Assembly (NCBI GenBank): GCA_034437275.1
Contig: DAOTUD010000044.1
Coordinates: 31,408 to 95,407 of the forward strand
Direction of reading: 5' to 3'
Length of the DNA stretch: 64,000 nt
Source of the DNA: TC-15 sp034437275
GTDB lineage: Bacteria > Chloroflexota > Anaerolineae > Aggregatilineales > Aggregatilineaceae
Within the stretch, counting starts at the first letter, position 1; each line of letters begins with the position of its first letter. Below the pieces are notes generated by a model. It saw only the letters and a program-made list of their open reading frames with translations, was not told the DNA's origin and did no database searches. A program made the position numbers and the translations under genes. Below are positions 20,470-29,900 of the stretch, piece by piece.

Positions 20470-22215
20470 TTAACGTCGTATAATGCCGGTGACCCGGTAC
20501 ATGATGTGAAAATCGCGGTAGCCCTTCACTTTGCGCGGCTCCAGGGCCTCGACGGTGAACATGTCCTTCACGCGCTCGTAAGTGTCTTGGCCGATGATGA
20601 TCTCGCCGGCCTGGGCGTTTTCTTGCAGCAGCTTGGCGAAGTTGAACGGCCTGCCAATTGCGGTGAACTCTTTGCGGCTGGGGCTGCCCACGTTGCCCAG
20701 CATCGCGTCACCGGTGGCGACCCCGATGCCGTAGTGCAGGCGCTGCTCCGGGGCCAGCACTTCGTGCAGCGCGCGCACGTCCGACGCCATCGACAGCGCG
20801 GCCCGCACCGCCCGCACAGCGTGATCGTCCTGCGGGTTAAGCTGCGTGTTGAACAGGCCAACGGCAGCATCGCCCATGTATTTGTCCAGAATGCCGTCGT
20901 AAAGCTGGATCGCTTCGGAGCAGGTCATCAGGTAGCGGCTGATGACTTCCATCAACTCGACCGGGTCGGCCTGCTCGCTGAAGGGAGTAAAGCCGCGCAC
21001 ATCGGCAAAGATGACGGAGATTTCGCGCTCGTCGCCCCCCAGCCCCAGCCCGTCGATGCTCTGGATGTTGCGCACCAGGCTGGGCGGCAGGTAGCTGCGC
21101 ACCACGTTCAGCGTCGCGTCGCGCTTCTTGATCTCGGTCAGGTCGTCCACCACCAGCGCAGTCCCGTAGGCCATGCCGTTCGCGTCCTTCAGCGGGGCCA
21201 GCTTCAGGTTCAGGTTGACCGGCCCCCGGTCATCCAGCACCGGCTCGATCTCGATCACCTGGCGCTGGTCTTCCTCGCGGATGGTGTGCACCAGGTCGTC
21301 GAACCCCTCAAAGACGTTGGGCAGCACATCGTGCAGCGGCTGCCCGACGGCATCTTCGTAGCGGACGCCCAGAATCTGCTCGGCGGCCTGGTTGTAGGTG
21401 ATGATGCTGTGGTTGGCGTCGGTGGTGATCACGCCGCTGGCAATCGAGGCCAGCACGTTATCCATCAACTGCTTAATGTCGGTGATCTCGTCTAGGGCGC
21501 GGCGCACGCGGTTGAAGAGGCGCGCGTTTTCGATGGCGATGGCGGCCTGGTTGGCAAAGGCCACCAGCAGCGACAGTTCGTTCTCGCCGAACAGGTCGGG
21601 CACGTGCCGGTTGTCGGCATAGACCACGCCCGTGATGTGTCCCTTGAACACCAGCGGCACGCACAGGATCGAGCGTGGGGTGTGCATCACGATGCTTTGC
21701 TGGCTGCGGTAGCGGGGGTCCATCAGCGCATTTTGCGCGACGACCGGCTCGCCGGTTTCGGCTACCTCGGACACGATGGTATGGCTGACGGTGAAGCGGT
21801 CCTCGTCGAGAGTCTGGCGGTTCATATCGCGCGCCACACGAAAGCGCATCGCGCCGGTTTCCCGGTCGCGGAGCATGATGTAGCCGCGTTCGGCCCCGGT
21901 CAGTTGAATCGCGGTGTCCATCACTTCGTTAAGCACCTGGTCGATATCCAGCGAGGAGTTGATCAACTGGATCATTTCGGCCAACGCGCGCAGTTGTTCG
22001 AGTTCGATGCTCTCGTCCGCCAGTTCGGGAATCAGGCTGCTCAGATCGGTGCGCAGGTAATAAATCTGGTCCAGGACGTTGGTTGGCAGGCTCATGCCCC
22101 GCCGGCGCAAGACGTCATGCTGGGCGCGCAGCGTCGCTTCCAGATCGCCCATCTGGTCGCTCAGTTGGCGGATCTGTTCTTCGGGTGTGGAATCGAAATT
22201 AGTCGTGTCGGACAT
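20470..22215 (-). CDS. GAF-PAS class III nucleotidyl cyclase, paralogue A
   Basis: The 581-residue cytoplasmic protein has an N-terminal helical region, a GAF domain (about 85-235), a PAS domain (about 245-360) and a class III cyclase domain (about 385-575). Both metal-binding Asp residues are present, Asp405 in FADVRGF and Asp449 in KYMGD, as are Lys445, Thr518 (class IIIb-like) and Asn525. The transition-state Arg is replaced by Leu529 (FNFAKLL instead of VNLAKRL), and GDTVN has become GRPFN. It starts three bases after the stop of paralogue B. Alone it should be inactive or very weak; see the finding on complementation. Confidence 0.9.
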   Translation of the reverse strand: MSDTTNFDSTPEEQIRQLSDQMGDLEATLRAQHDVLRRRGMSLPTNVLDQIYYLRTDLSSLIPELADESIELEQLRALAEMIQLINSSLDIDQVLNEVMDTAIQLTGAERGYIMLRDRETGAMRFRVARDMNRQTLDEDRFTVSHTIVSEVAETGEPVVAQNALMDPRYRSQQSIVMHTPRSILCVPLVFKGHITGVVYADNRHVPDLFGENELSLLVAFANQAAIAIENARLFNRVRRALDEITDIKQLMDNVLASIASGVITTDANHSIITYNQAAEQILGVRYEDAVGQPLHDVLPNVFEGFDDLVHTIREEDQRQVIEIEPVLDDRGPVNLNLKLAPLKDANGMAYGTALVVDDLTEIKKRDATLNVVRSYLPPSLVRNIQSIDGLGLGGDEREISVIFADVRGFTPFSEQADPVELMEVISRYLMTCSEAIQLYDGILDKYMGDAAVGLFNTQLNPQDDHAVRAVRAALSMASDVRALHEVLAPEQRLHYGIGVATGDAMLGNVGSPSRKEFTAIGRPFNFAKLLQENAQAGEIIIGQDTYERVKDMFTVEALEPRKVKGYRDFHIMYRVTGIIRR

Positions 22216-22218
22216 GGA

Positions 22219-23973
22219 TCAGTCCCGTTGTATCTGGTAAATGTTGACCGCCTGACGCCGCCCTTTGACCTGGATGCTGGGGTGGGCGATGATGTGTGTG
22301 TGGTGGGTCGGGTCGCTGAGTTGATCCCAGGCGTGGTCGTGGGTGCTCTCGCTGATGATGATCTGGCCCGGCGACGAACTCTCTTGCAGCCGCTTGGCCA
22401 GGTTCACTGTGTCGCCAATTGCGGTGAACTCGCGGCGGGTTGCGCCGCCCAGGTTGCCCAGGGTTGCCACGCCGGTGTGAATCCCGATGCGGTAATACGT
22501 GATCGGCTCCTCGCCGGTGCGCTCGGCCAGCGCCAGATAATCGTCGACGATGCGCAGCGCCGCTTGAATCGCGCACCAGGCATGGTCTTCACTGGGGTTG
22601 AGCTGGGTGTTGAACAGCCCCATGATCTCGTTGCCCATGAATTTGTCGATCACCCCGGTCTGGTGGTGGATGGCCTCCGCGCCGACCGTCAGGTACAGGT
22701 TGAGCGTTTCCATCAGGTGATGTGGGGAGACATCGGGCGCGAAGGAGTGGAACGGGCGGGTTTCCACAAACATGACCGTGATCACGCGCCGTTCGCCGCC
22801 CAGCGCCAGCCCATCCAGGCTTTGAATGTTGTCCACCATCGCCGGGGGCAGGTAACGGCGCACCACCTTCAGCGTGGCGTCGCGGCGTTTAATTTCGGTG
22901 AGATCGTCGACCACGATGGCGACACCCTCGGTGACGTCTTGCTCGTTCTTCAGCGGCGTGAGCTTGAGGTTGAGGTTGGCCAGGCCGCGCGCCGGCAGTT
23001 CTGGCTCGATCTCGATCATCTCCTGGCGGCTTTCCTGGTAGATCACGTCCAGCAGTTCGCCCACATAGCTGTGCAGCACCGGCAGCGCGTCGTCCAGGTA
23101 GCTGCCCAGCACCCGCGGCGTATCGTAGCCCAGGATGTGCTCGGCGGCGGTGTTGTAGGTGGTGACGACCTGATCATCGTCGGTGGTGATGACCCCGCTG
23201 GTGATCGAGGCGAAAATGTTGTCCATCAACTCCTTCATCTCGGTCACTTCGGACAGCGCCGCCTGGACCCGCTGGAACAGCCGGGCGTTGTCGATGGCGA
23301 TGGCGGCCTGGTTGGCGAAGGCGACCAGCAGGTCGAGTTCGTTTTCGCCGAACAGCCCATCCCGCACGCGGTTGTCGGCGTACACCACGCCGATGATATC
23401 GTCCTTAACGATCAGCGGCACGCACAGGATCGAGCGCAGCGCGTAGATCATCACGCTCTCCTGAGTGCTGAAGCGGGGATCGGATTGGGCATTGGTGGTG
23501 ACCACCGGTTCGCCGGTTTCGGCGACTTCCTGGACAATCGTCCGGCTGACGATAAAGCGCCCCTCGTCGATGGTTTCCCGGTCCAGGTTGCGGGCTACGC
23601 GGAACTCCATCTCGCCGGAGTATTCATCGCGCAGCATGATATAGCCGCGCTCCGCGCCGGTTAGCTCGATCACGGTGTCGATTACCTTGTTGAGCACCTG
23701 GTCGACATCCAGCAACGAGTTCACCAGGGCTGTTGTTTCGGCCAGCGCGCGCAGTTGGGCCAGTTCGACCGCATTGGCGGCCAGTTGCCCGGCGAGATCG
23801 CTCAGCCGGGCTTCGACCTCTTTAAAGCCATGCAGTACCCCCGGGGGCAGCCCCATCCCTTGCTGGCGCAGCAGTTCGCGCTGCTGGCGCAGGGCTTCGG
23901 TGATGCCATGCGCTGCCTGTCCCAGGCGTTCGATCTCGGCTTGGATTGTGCGTTTTTCGACGGGTTCGGGCAT
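22219..23973 (-). CDS. GAF-PAS class III nucleotidyl cyclase, paralogue B
   Basis: The 584-residue protein has the same layout as its neighbour: helical start, GAF (about 85-235), PAS (about 245-360), cyclase domain (about 385-580). It keeps Lys444, Thr517, Asn524 and the transition-state Arg528 in IGDTVNLAKRL, but both metal-binding Asp residues are lost (Glu404 in FVETRPF and Asn448 in KFMGN). It therefore cannot bind the two catalytic metals itself. The ATG at 23973 has GGAG six bases upstream; an upstream in-frame GTG at 23985 is less well placed. It is the first gene of a four-gene minus-strand set. Confidence 0.9.
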   Translation of the reverse strand: MPEPVEKRTIQAEIERLGQAAHGITEALRQQRELLRQQGMGLPPGVLHGFKEVEARLSDLAGQLAANAVELAQLRALAETTALVNSLLDVDQVLNKVIDTVIELTGAERGYIMLRDEYSGEMEFRVARNLDRETIDEGRFIVSRTIVQEVAETGEPVVTTNAQSDPRFSTQESVMIYALRSILCVPLIVKDDIIGVVYADNRVRDGLFGENELDLLVAFANQAAIAIDNARLFQRVQAALSEVTEMKELMDNIFASITSGVITTDDDQVVTTYNTAAEHILGYDTPRVLGSYLDDALPVLHSYVGELLDVIYQESRQEMIEIEPELPARGLANLNLKLTPLKNEQDVTEGVAIVVDDLTEIKRRDATLKVVRRYLPPAMVDNIQSLDGLALGGERRVITVMFVETRPFHSFAPDVSPHHLMETLNLYLTVGAEAIHHQTGVIDKFMGNEIMGLFNTQLNPSEDHAWCAIQAALRIVDDYLALAERTGEEPITYYRIGIHTGVATLGNLGGATRREFTAIGDTVNLAKRLQESSSPGQIIISESTHDHAWDQLSDPTHHTHIIAHPSIQVKGRRQAVNIYQIQRD

Positions 23974-24054
23974 AGGGTGCTCCACTTGCCAACGGTGATC
24001 ACATTATACTCCGATGAGAGCAGTGGACAACCGCTGCCCGAAGATTTTGCCGGG

Positions 24055-25299
24055 TCAGGCCAGCGCCGAGGTGTCGTCGAGCAGCAAGTATGGCTCCTGG
24101 AAAACGCCATTCAGCGCGCAGCAGGCGGCCCCTGTCAGGCCGACAAACTCGGTCAGTTCCCCGGCGAGGATGTGTACATTGGCAGCGGCTTGCGGAAAGG
24201 CGCGCTCATTGATCAGCGCGCGGATGGGGCGCAGGCATTCGTCGCCCATGCGGTTGAGTTCGTAGCCGATGATGATCGCTTCGGGGTCGAGCAGGTTGAC
24301 CGCCGTCACCAGGCTAAGCCCCAGGGCATGACATGCCGCGTCGATCACCTCGCGCGCCAGGGGATCGTCCTGCCGCGCGGCCTGGATGACATGGTCAAAG
24401 GTGAGCGCGGCCAGGTCTGGCCCGGCCACGTCGATCAGCGTCGTCAGCCGCCCCCCGGCATGGCATTCGCGCACGCGCCGCACAATGGCCGGCCCGCTGC
24501 TGTACAGCTCGACGCAGCCGTAATTGCCACAGGCACACTGTGGGCCTTGCGGATTCACGCTGGTATGCCCCAACTCGCCCGCGATGCCCGAACAGCCGGT
24601 ATACAGGCGGCCATTCCAGATCACGCCAGCCCCCAGGCCGCTGTGGCTCTCGACGTACAGGAAGTTGTTGAACGGCTTGCCTGCGCCGAGCCAGTACTCG
24701 GCCAGCGTGTCGGCGTTGGCGTCGTTTTCGATCCACACCGGCAGCCGGAACGCCTGGCGCAGTGCCTGACGCAGCGGCAGCTTGCTCCAGTGGTCGAGGG
24801 TCGCGCCGGTGACCGCTTCTTCCTCAAGCCGCCCCAGGGGGCCGAAGCCGCTGATGCCAATGCCTACCACGCACTCGACCTCGACCTCCGACTCGTCAAT
24901 CGCGCGCTGGATCAACTCGACCAGGACGTCGATCATTGCCAGGGGCACGGTGATATCGACCGGGAAAACCAGCAGGTGCTGGCGGTCAAGCGCCATATCA
25001 AAGATCCCGACGTTGATGTCGGTGCGCGAGATGTTGATGCCCACCACGTAGGCGCTATCCGGGACCAGGGACAGCAGCGTGGGGCGACGCCCCCGGCCCG
25101 GTTCGCCAGGGCCGATTTCCTGCACAATGCCAAAGGCGAGAAACTCGGCAATGATGTTGGTCAGGGTGGCTGCCGTCAGGTGGGTGCGGTCGGCCAGGTC
25201 TTTGCGGGATAGGGGTTGATGCCGCCAGAGCGTTTCGAGGACGACGCCCCGGTTTTGCCACTTCACCGACTGCAAGTTCACCCCGCGCCGCTGCCGCAA
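24055..25299 (-). CDS. ROK-family transcriptional repressor
   Basis: The 414-residue protein has an N-terminal winged helix (about 15-75, with SRKDLADRTHLTAATLTNII) and a ROK sugar-kinase-like fold. The zinc motif CACGNYGCVE follows GIAGELGHT. NagC/XylR-type members bind a sugar or sugar phosphate and release DNA. The frame opens with TTG at 25299, nine bases after AAGGAG; an ATG in this region is out of frame, so I accept TTG. It diverges from the sugar ABC transporter and probably represses it through the palindrome at 25366-25382. Confidence 0.9.
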   Translation of the reverse strand: MRQRRGVNLQSVKWQNRGVVLETLWRHQPLSRKDLADRTHLTAATLTNIIAEFLAFGIVQEIGPGEPGRGRRPTLLSLVPDSAYVVGINISRTDINVGIFDMALDRQHLLVFPVDITVPLAMIDVLVELIQRAIDESEVEVECVVGIGISGFGPLGRLEEEAVTGATLDHWSKLPLRQALRQAFRLPVWIENDANADTLAEYWLGAGKPFNNFLYVESHSGLGAGVIWNGRLYTGCSGIAGELGHTSVNPQGPQCACGNYGCVELYSSGPAIVRRVRECHAGGRLTTLIDVAGPDLAALTFDHVIQAARQDDPLAREVIDAACHALGLSLVTAVNLLDPEAIIIGYELNRMGDECLRPIRALINERAFPQAAANVHILAGELTEFVGLTGAACCALNGVFQEPYLLLDDTSALA

Positions 25300-25336
25300 C
25301 GTGTCATTCTCCTTAATAGATAAAGTAGCTGGAATG

Positions 25337-25365
25337 TTGACAATTGAGCCGATTCATTTTACTAT
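25337..25365 (+). promoter_or_regulatory. Sigma-70 type promoter of the sugar ABC operon
   Basis: TTGACA at 25337-25342 is followed after 17 bases by TACTAT at 25360-25365, a near-consensus promoter pointing to the binding-protein gene. A second perfect -10 (TATAAT at 25440-25445) lies downstream without a good -35. The implied 5' leader is about 180 bases. The whole 25300-25552 stretch is unusually AT-rich for this window. Confidence 0.75.
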
Positions 25366-25382
25366 TTTATCAAATTGATTAA
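25366..25382. promoter_or_regulatory. Candidate ROK operator palindrome
   Basis: TTTATCAA and TTGATTAA flank a central A; seven of eight positions pair. The palindrome starts right after the -10 box and covers the expected transcription start, the position expected for a repressor operator. AT-rich palindromes of this size suit NagC/XylR regulators. Binding by the adjacent ROK protein is inferred. Confidence 0.55.
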
Positions 25383-25552
25383 CTAGCCACAAGAGCCTGA
25401 TTCTTATCGTAACCGCTAGTATCGATTAGCATTTCGATTTATAATAGTGGTAAGCTCACGAGGAAAGGAGGCGTTACTGGACGAACACGCGACTTTGCAC
25501 AACAAGCCCAAATTTAACGTTTCAAATTTAGCATATTTTTGGAGGAAAAGAC

Positions 25553-26821
25553 ATGTCTAAACGCTTTGCATCGCTGGCTATCGTTTTTGCGTTGTTACTG
25601 GTTGCGGTTGCGCCTTCGCTGGCGCAAGATGGCGACAACCTGTCCGGCAATCTCGAGATCTTCTCGTGGTGGGCCGGGGACGAGGGTCCCGCGCTTGAAG
25701 CTCTGATCGACAAGTACACCGAAATGCACCCCGACGTGACGGTTGAAAACGCGACCGTGACTGGTGGTTCGGGCGTTAATGCGCGCGCGGTGCTCAAGAC
25801 CCGCATGTTGGGCGGCGACCCGCCCGATACGTTCCAGGTGCACGCCGGCCAGGAATTGATCGGGACCTGGGTGGTTGCGGACCGCATGGAAGACCTGACC
25901 TTCCTCTATGAAGAAGAAGGTTGGATGGACAAGTTCCCGCAGGGTCTGCTGGACCTCATCTCCGCCGAGGGTGGCATCTGGTCGGTGCCGGTGAACATCC
26001 ACCGCTCCAACGTGATGTGGTACGTCCCCGAAAAACTGGATGAGTGGGGCCTCAAGCCGCCCGCCGACTGGGACGAATTCCTTGAGGTTTGCCCGATCAT
26101 TCAGGACCAGGGCGTCACCCCGCTGGTTATCGGCGAAAACTGGACCCAGGTCCACCTGTGGGAAAGCGTCGCGCTGGCTGAGTTGGGCGTTGACGGCTGG
26201 AACGCGCTGTGGACCGGCGAGAAGAGCTGGACTGACGATGACGTGGTTGCCGCCTGGGAGACCTTCGGCGACATCCTCGACTGCACCAACATCGACGTCG
26301 ACGCCGCAACACTGTCCTGGCAGCAGGCCACCGACCAGGTGATTGAGGGCGAAGCCGCCTTCAACGTCATGGGCGACTGGGCCGCCGGGTACATGGTCAC
26401 CACGCTCGAACTCACCCCGATGGAAGACTTCGGCTGGGCCGCGTCGCCGGGTACTGATGGCGTCTTCATGATGCTGTCGGACTCCTTCGGTCTGCCGCTG
26501 GGTGCCCCCAACCGCGAAAACGCGATTGCGTGGCTGCGCCTGCTGGGCTCCCAAGAGGGCCAGGACATCTTCAACCCGCTCAAGGGGTCGATTGCTGGCC
26601 GCCTGGACAGCGACCTGAGCCTGTACAACGAATACCTGCAGTCCGCCGCTGGCGACTGGCAGCAGAACGAGGTCGTGGGTAGTCTGGCACATGGTGCGGT
26701 CGCTAACGAGCGCTTCATGAGCGAGTTCCCGACCGTGCTCGAGATCTTCCTGACGGACTACGACGCCAATGCAGCGGCCAACGCGGCTGAAGCGATTGCC
26801 CGCCAGGCTGGTATACGCTAG
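25553..26821 (+). CDS. Sugar ABC transporter substrate-binding protein
   Basis: The 422-residue protein has a signal peptide (about 1-24, ending PSLAQD) without a lipobox Cys. The mature part is a family 1 binding protein with LEIFSWWAGDEGPAL and TRMLGGDPPDTFQVHAGQEL segments that resemble glucose/mannose-binding proteins of Thermus type. It captures sugar outside the membrane for the two permeases downstream. How it stays at the cell without a lipid anchor is unclear; the extracellular array of the permease might retain it. GGAGG lies seven bases before the ATG. Confidence 0.92.
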   Translation: MSKRFASLAIVFALLLVAVAPSLAQDGDNLSGNLEIFSWWAGDEGPALEALIDKYTEMHPDVTVENATVTGGSGVNARAVLKTRMLGGDPPDTFQVHAGQELIGTWVVADRMEDLTFLYEEEGWMDKFPQGLLDLISAEGGIWSVPVNIHRSNVMWYVPEKLDEWGLKPPADWDEFLEVCPIIQDQGVTPLVIGENWTQVHLWESVALAELGVDGWNALWTGEKSWTDDDVVAAWETFGDILDCTNIDVDAATLSWQQATDQVIEGEAAFNVMGDWAAGYMVTTLELTPMEDFGWAASPGTDGVFMMLSDSFGLPLGAPNRENAIAWLRLLGSQEGQDIFNPLKGSIAGRLDSDLSLYNEYLQSAAGDWQQNEVVGSLAHGAVANERFMSEFPTVLEIFLTDYDANAAANAAEAIARQAGIR

Positions 26822-26869
26822 TCACCAGGTACTTTTCGGTAACTTCACCCCAGTTATGAGGTGATCGAT

Positions 26870-26907
26870 CACGAGGTCTCTGCTAACTGACTGGCAGGGA
26901 CCTCGTG
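26870..26907 (+). other. Strong intercistronic hairpin after the binding-protein gene
   Basis: CACGAGGTCTCTGC and GCAGGGACCTCGTG can form a 14-bp stem with one G-U pair and a 10-base loop. It is not followed by a T-run, so it is more likely a stability or attenuation element that raises binding-protein mRNA over permease mRNA. It overlaps a 12-bp palindrome at 26861-26872. Confidence 0.65.
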
Positions 26908-26957
26908 TGATAATTCGGGAGCTACTCCAACGCGAAGTTTTTAGGAGACACGGCACT

Positions 26958-29900
26958 ATGCAAACTCCAGGAAGCGCCTCACGATTAAGAGAATTTTGGG
27001 ATGCCCTCCGGCAGGCAAATCCAGATCGTTTGTATGCTTTTTTGACTATTTTGCCTTCGATTATTCTGCTGGGCATCTTTGTATATGGTTTTATTGGACA
27101 GACGTTTTACTGGTCGCTGACCGACTGGTCCGGTCTGGAAGCAGACCCCGACAAAAATTACGTTGGCCTGGACAAATACGAGCAGCTTTTTAGCGGCACC
27201 GGCACCCAGGGCATCCGCTTTCGGCAGGGGATGGTCAACACGTTCTTCTTTACGGGGCTTTTCCTGGCTGGCTGTTTGATCATGGGGTTTCTGCTCGCCG
27301 TTCTGTTGGACCAGAACGTGAAAGGCGAGGGCATCTTCCGTACTATCTTTCTGTTTCCGATGGCGCTGTCGTTTGCCGTCACAGGGACGATCTGGCGCTG
27401 GCTGCTGAACCCGAAAGGCGGCGTCAACGTGCTGCCCGAAGCGTTCGGCGGCGAAGCCCTGGATTACCGGTGGCTCAGCGACCGCAGCAAGTTCACGTTC
27501 AACTGGCACGAAGTCCCCATCACCATCACCCTGCTGATCATCTTCCTGTTCCTGTTCGTCTTCATTCAACAACTGTGGCGCAAGCGCTATCTGGCGACGA
27601 TCTACGTCGGCGTGCCGATGGTGATCATCTTTTTGTGGATGATGTCGGACTGGGTGAGCTGGGATGACCGGGTCGCCGAGGCGGAGACCTTGCAGCCGGG
27701 CGTCACATTGATCAGTGCCGAAGCGATCGAAGTGACCGAAGGCGGGCCGCCGGGCAGCTATCTGGTGGCACTGGACAGCGTCCCGTCGCAGAACGTGCTG
27801 GTTTTGCTCGAGCCGGACGATAACCTGCGCGTCGAGCCGGAATTGTTGACTTTCCGGATCATCGACTGGAACAAACCCCAGAAGGTTAATGTGTGGGCGG
27901 TGGACGACAGCGAACTCGAAGGCCTCCACACCGGCACTGTCGAAGGCAGCACCACCAGCACCGACACCGACTATGATCGCTCCAATATCGGCGGTGTGAC
28001 CGTCTCCATCCGCGACAATGACGATACCAGCGGCCAGTTCAGCCCGGCAGACCAACTGGTGACGGTGACCGAAGGCGGCGCTGCCGCGACCTATACGCTC
28101 GCGCTGAGCAGCCAGCCGTATCTGTACGATGTCGTGGTCGACATTGTCTCCGATAGGCAGGTCATCACCGAGCAAAGCTCGCTCACCTTCACGCCGTTGA
28201 ACTGGAATGTGCCGCAGACGGTGACCTTGATCGCGGCTGAGGATGACGTGATCGAACTGCCACAAGAAGTCACGATCACTCATACCGCACGCAGCGATGC
28301 GCCCACCTACGACGGGGCCGATATCGGCACCATGAGGGTACAGGTGCTCGATAGCGACGGTCCGACAGTGCTATTGACCGAGCCGAGGCAGACGTTGCAG
28401 GTGGCCGAAGGCGGCCCCGAGGCGACCTACACCCTGGTGATGAATCAGCCGCCACAGGAGGACGTCACAGTCACCATCACCGCTGGCGCGCAGGTGACCG
28501 CCACGCCGGAGACGGTTACCTTCACGCCAGATAACTGGGATACACCCCAAACCGTCACCGTGAGCGCCGTCGATGACGACGTGGCCGAGGGACTGTACAC
28601 CACTGTCCTCACTCACGCCGGGGATGTGCCGGTGCCGGGGGCGCTGACGGTGCGCGTGCAGGACAATGACCGCCTGACGCTGCGCCGGGCCGAGCCTGGG
28701 CTGCGCGTGCAGCTTGAGGAAGGCGGTCCGGAGGCGTCCTACGCCCTGGTGATGAACCAGGCTCCGCCGGCTGAGGTTACGGTCACCCTCACCGCTGGCG
28801 AACAGGTGACCGCCACGCCGGAGACGCTCACCTTCACGCCGGATAACTGGGACACGCCCCAGACCCTCACACTCGCTGCGGTCGACGATGACCGCGACGA
28901 GGGCCCGCACTTCGGCGTGATCATGTTCGCTTCGCCCACTGAAAACATGGTGGTTCCCGATCTGCGGGTGCCGATCCTGGATAATGACCGGGCGGCGGTC
29001 GTGGTGGATGCCGACGACATCGCCCTACAGGAAGGCGAGTCCGCCAGCTACGATGTCCGGCTGGGCAAACCGCCGCAGGCCGCGATCGCGCTGCAGGTGA
29101 CGACTGACGTTGCCAATGTCACACTCGACCCGGCGACGCTGACGTTCACGGCGGACAACTGGCACCAGCCGCAGACGGTCACGGTGAGTACCACCGACGA
29201 CCAACAGGCCGCCGTCGATGTGACGGGTACCATCACCCACACTGTGCAGGCCGCGCCCGAATCCGACTACAGCGACCTGGACGCGCAAACACTGTCGCTG
29301 ACGGTGGCGGATAATGACCAGGCCGGGGTTGCCGTGCTGCGCGCGGACGATCTGCGCGTTGCCGAGGGCGGCGAAGGGCGTGCGTATCAACTCGTGCTCG
29401 ACACCCAGCCGGCAGCCGATGTCAGGCTTATCCTGAACGCTGGCGAGCAGGTGCGGGTGCTTCCGGATACGGTGGTCTTCACGCCGGAAAACTGGGCCGT
29501 GCCCCAAGGCGTGACGGTGGTGGCCTTCAACGATGACGCGCCCGAAGGCACTCATACCGGCACCATCACCACCACGAGCGCCAGCGCCGACCCGTTCTAT
29601 GGCGACGCGCTGTCCATCCCGGATGTGACCGTGGCCATTGGCGACAATGACATGGCCGGCCTTGTGCTGTCCCAGCCCCGCCTGCATCTTGCCGAAGGCG
29701 GCGACCCGGGCAGCTACACGGTCGCGCTCGGCAGCCCACCGACCAGCGACTTGCAGCTTACGCTGACCCCGGACGATCAACTCACGGTCGAACCGGCCAC
29801 GCTGACCTTCACCGTGCGCGATTGGGATGTTACGCAGACCGTCACGGTGCAAGCACCGCGCGATCAAGTCATCGAAGACGAGACGCACACCGGGACCATC

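Noticed and set aside
20470..23973. Both cyclase-like proteins simply being pseudoenzymes
   Set aside because: Each keeps exactly the residues the other lacks, and the frames are intact, which fits a heterodimer better than independent decay; this still needs a test.
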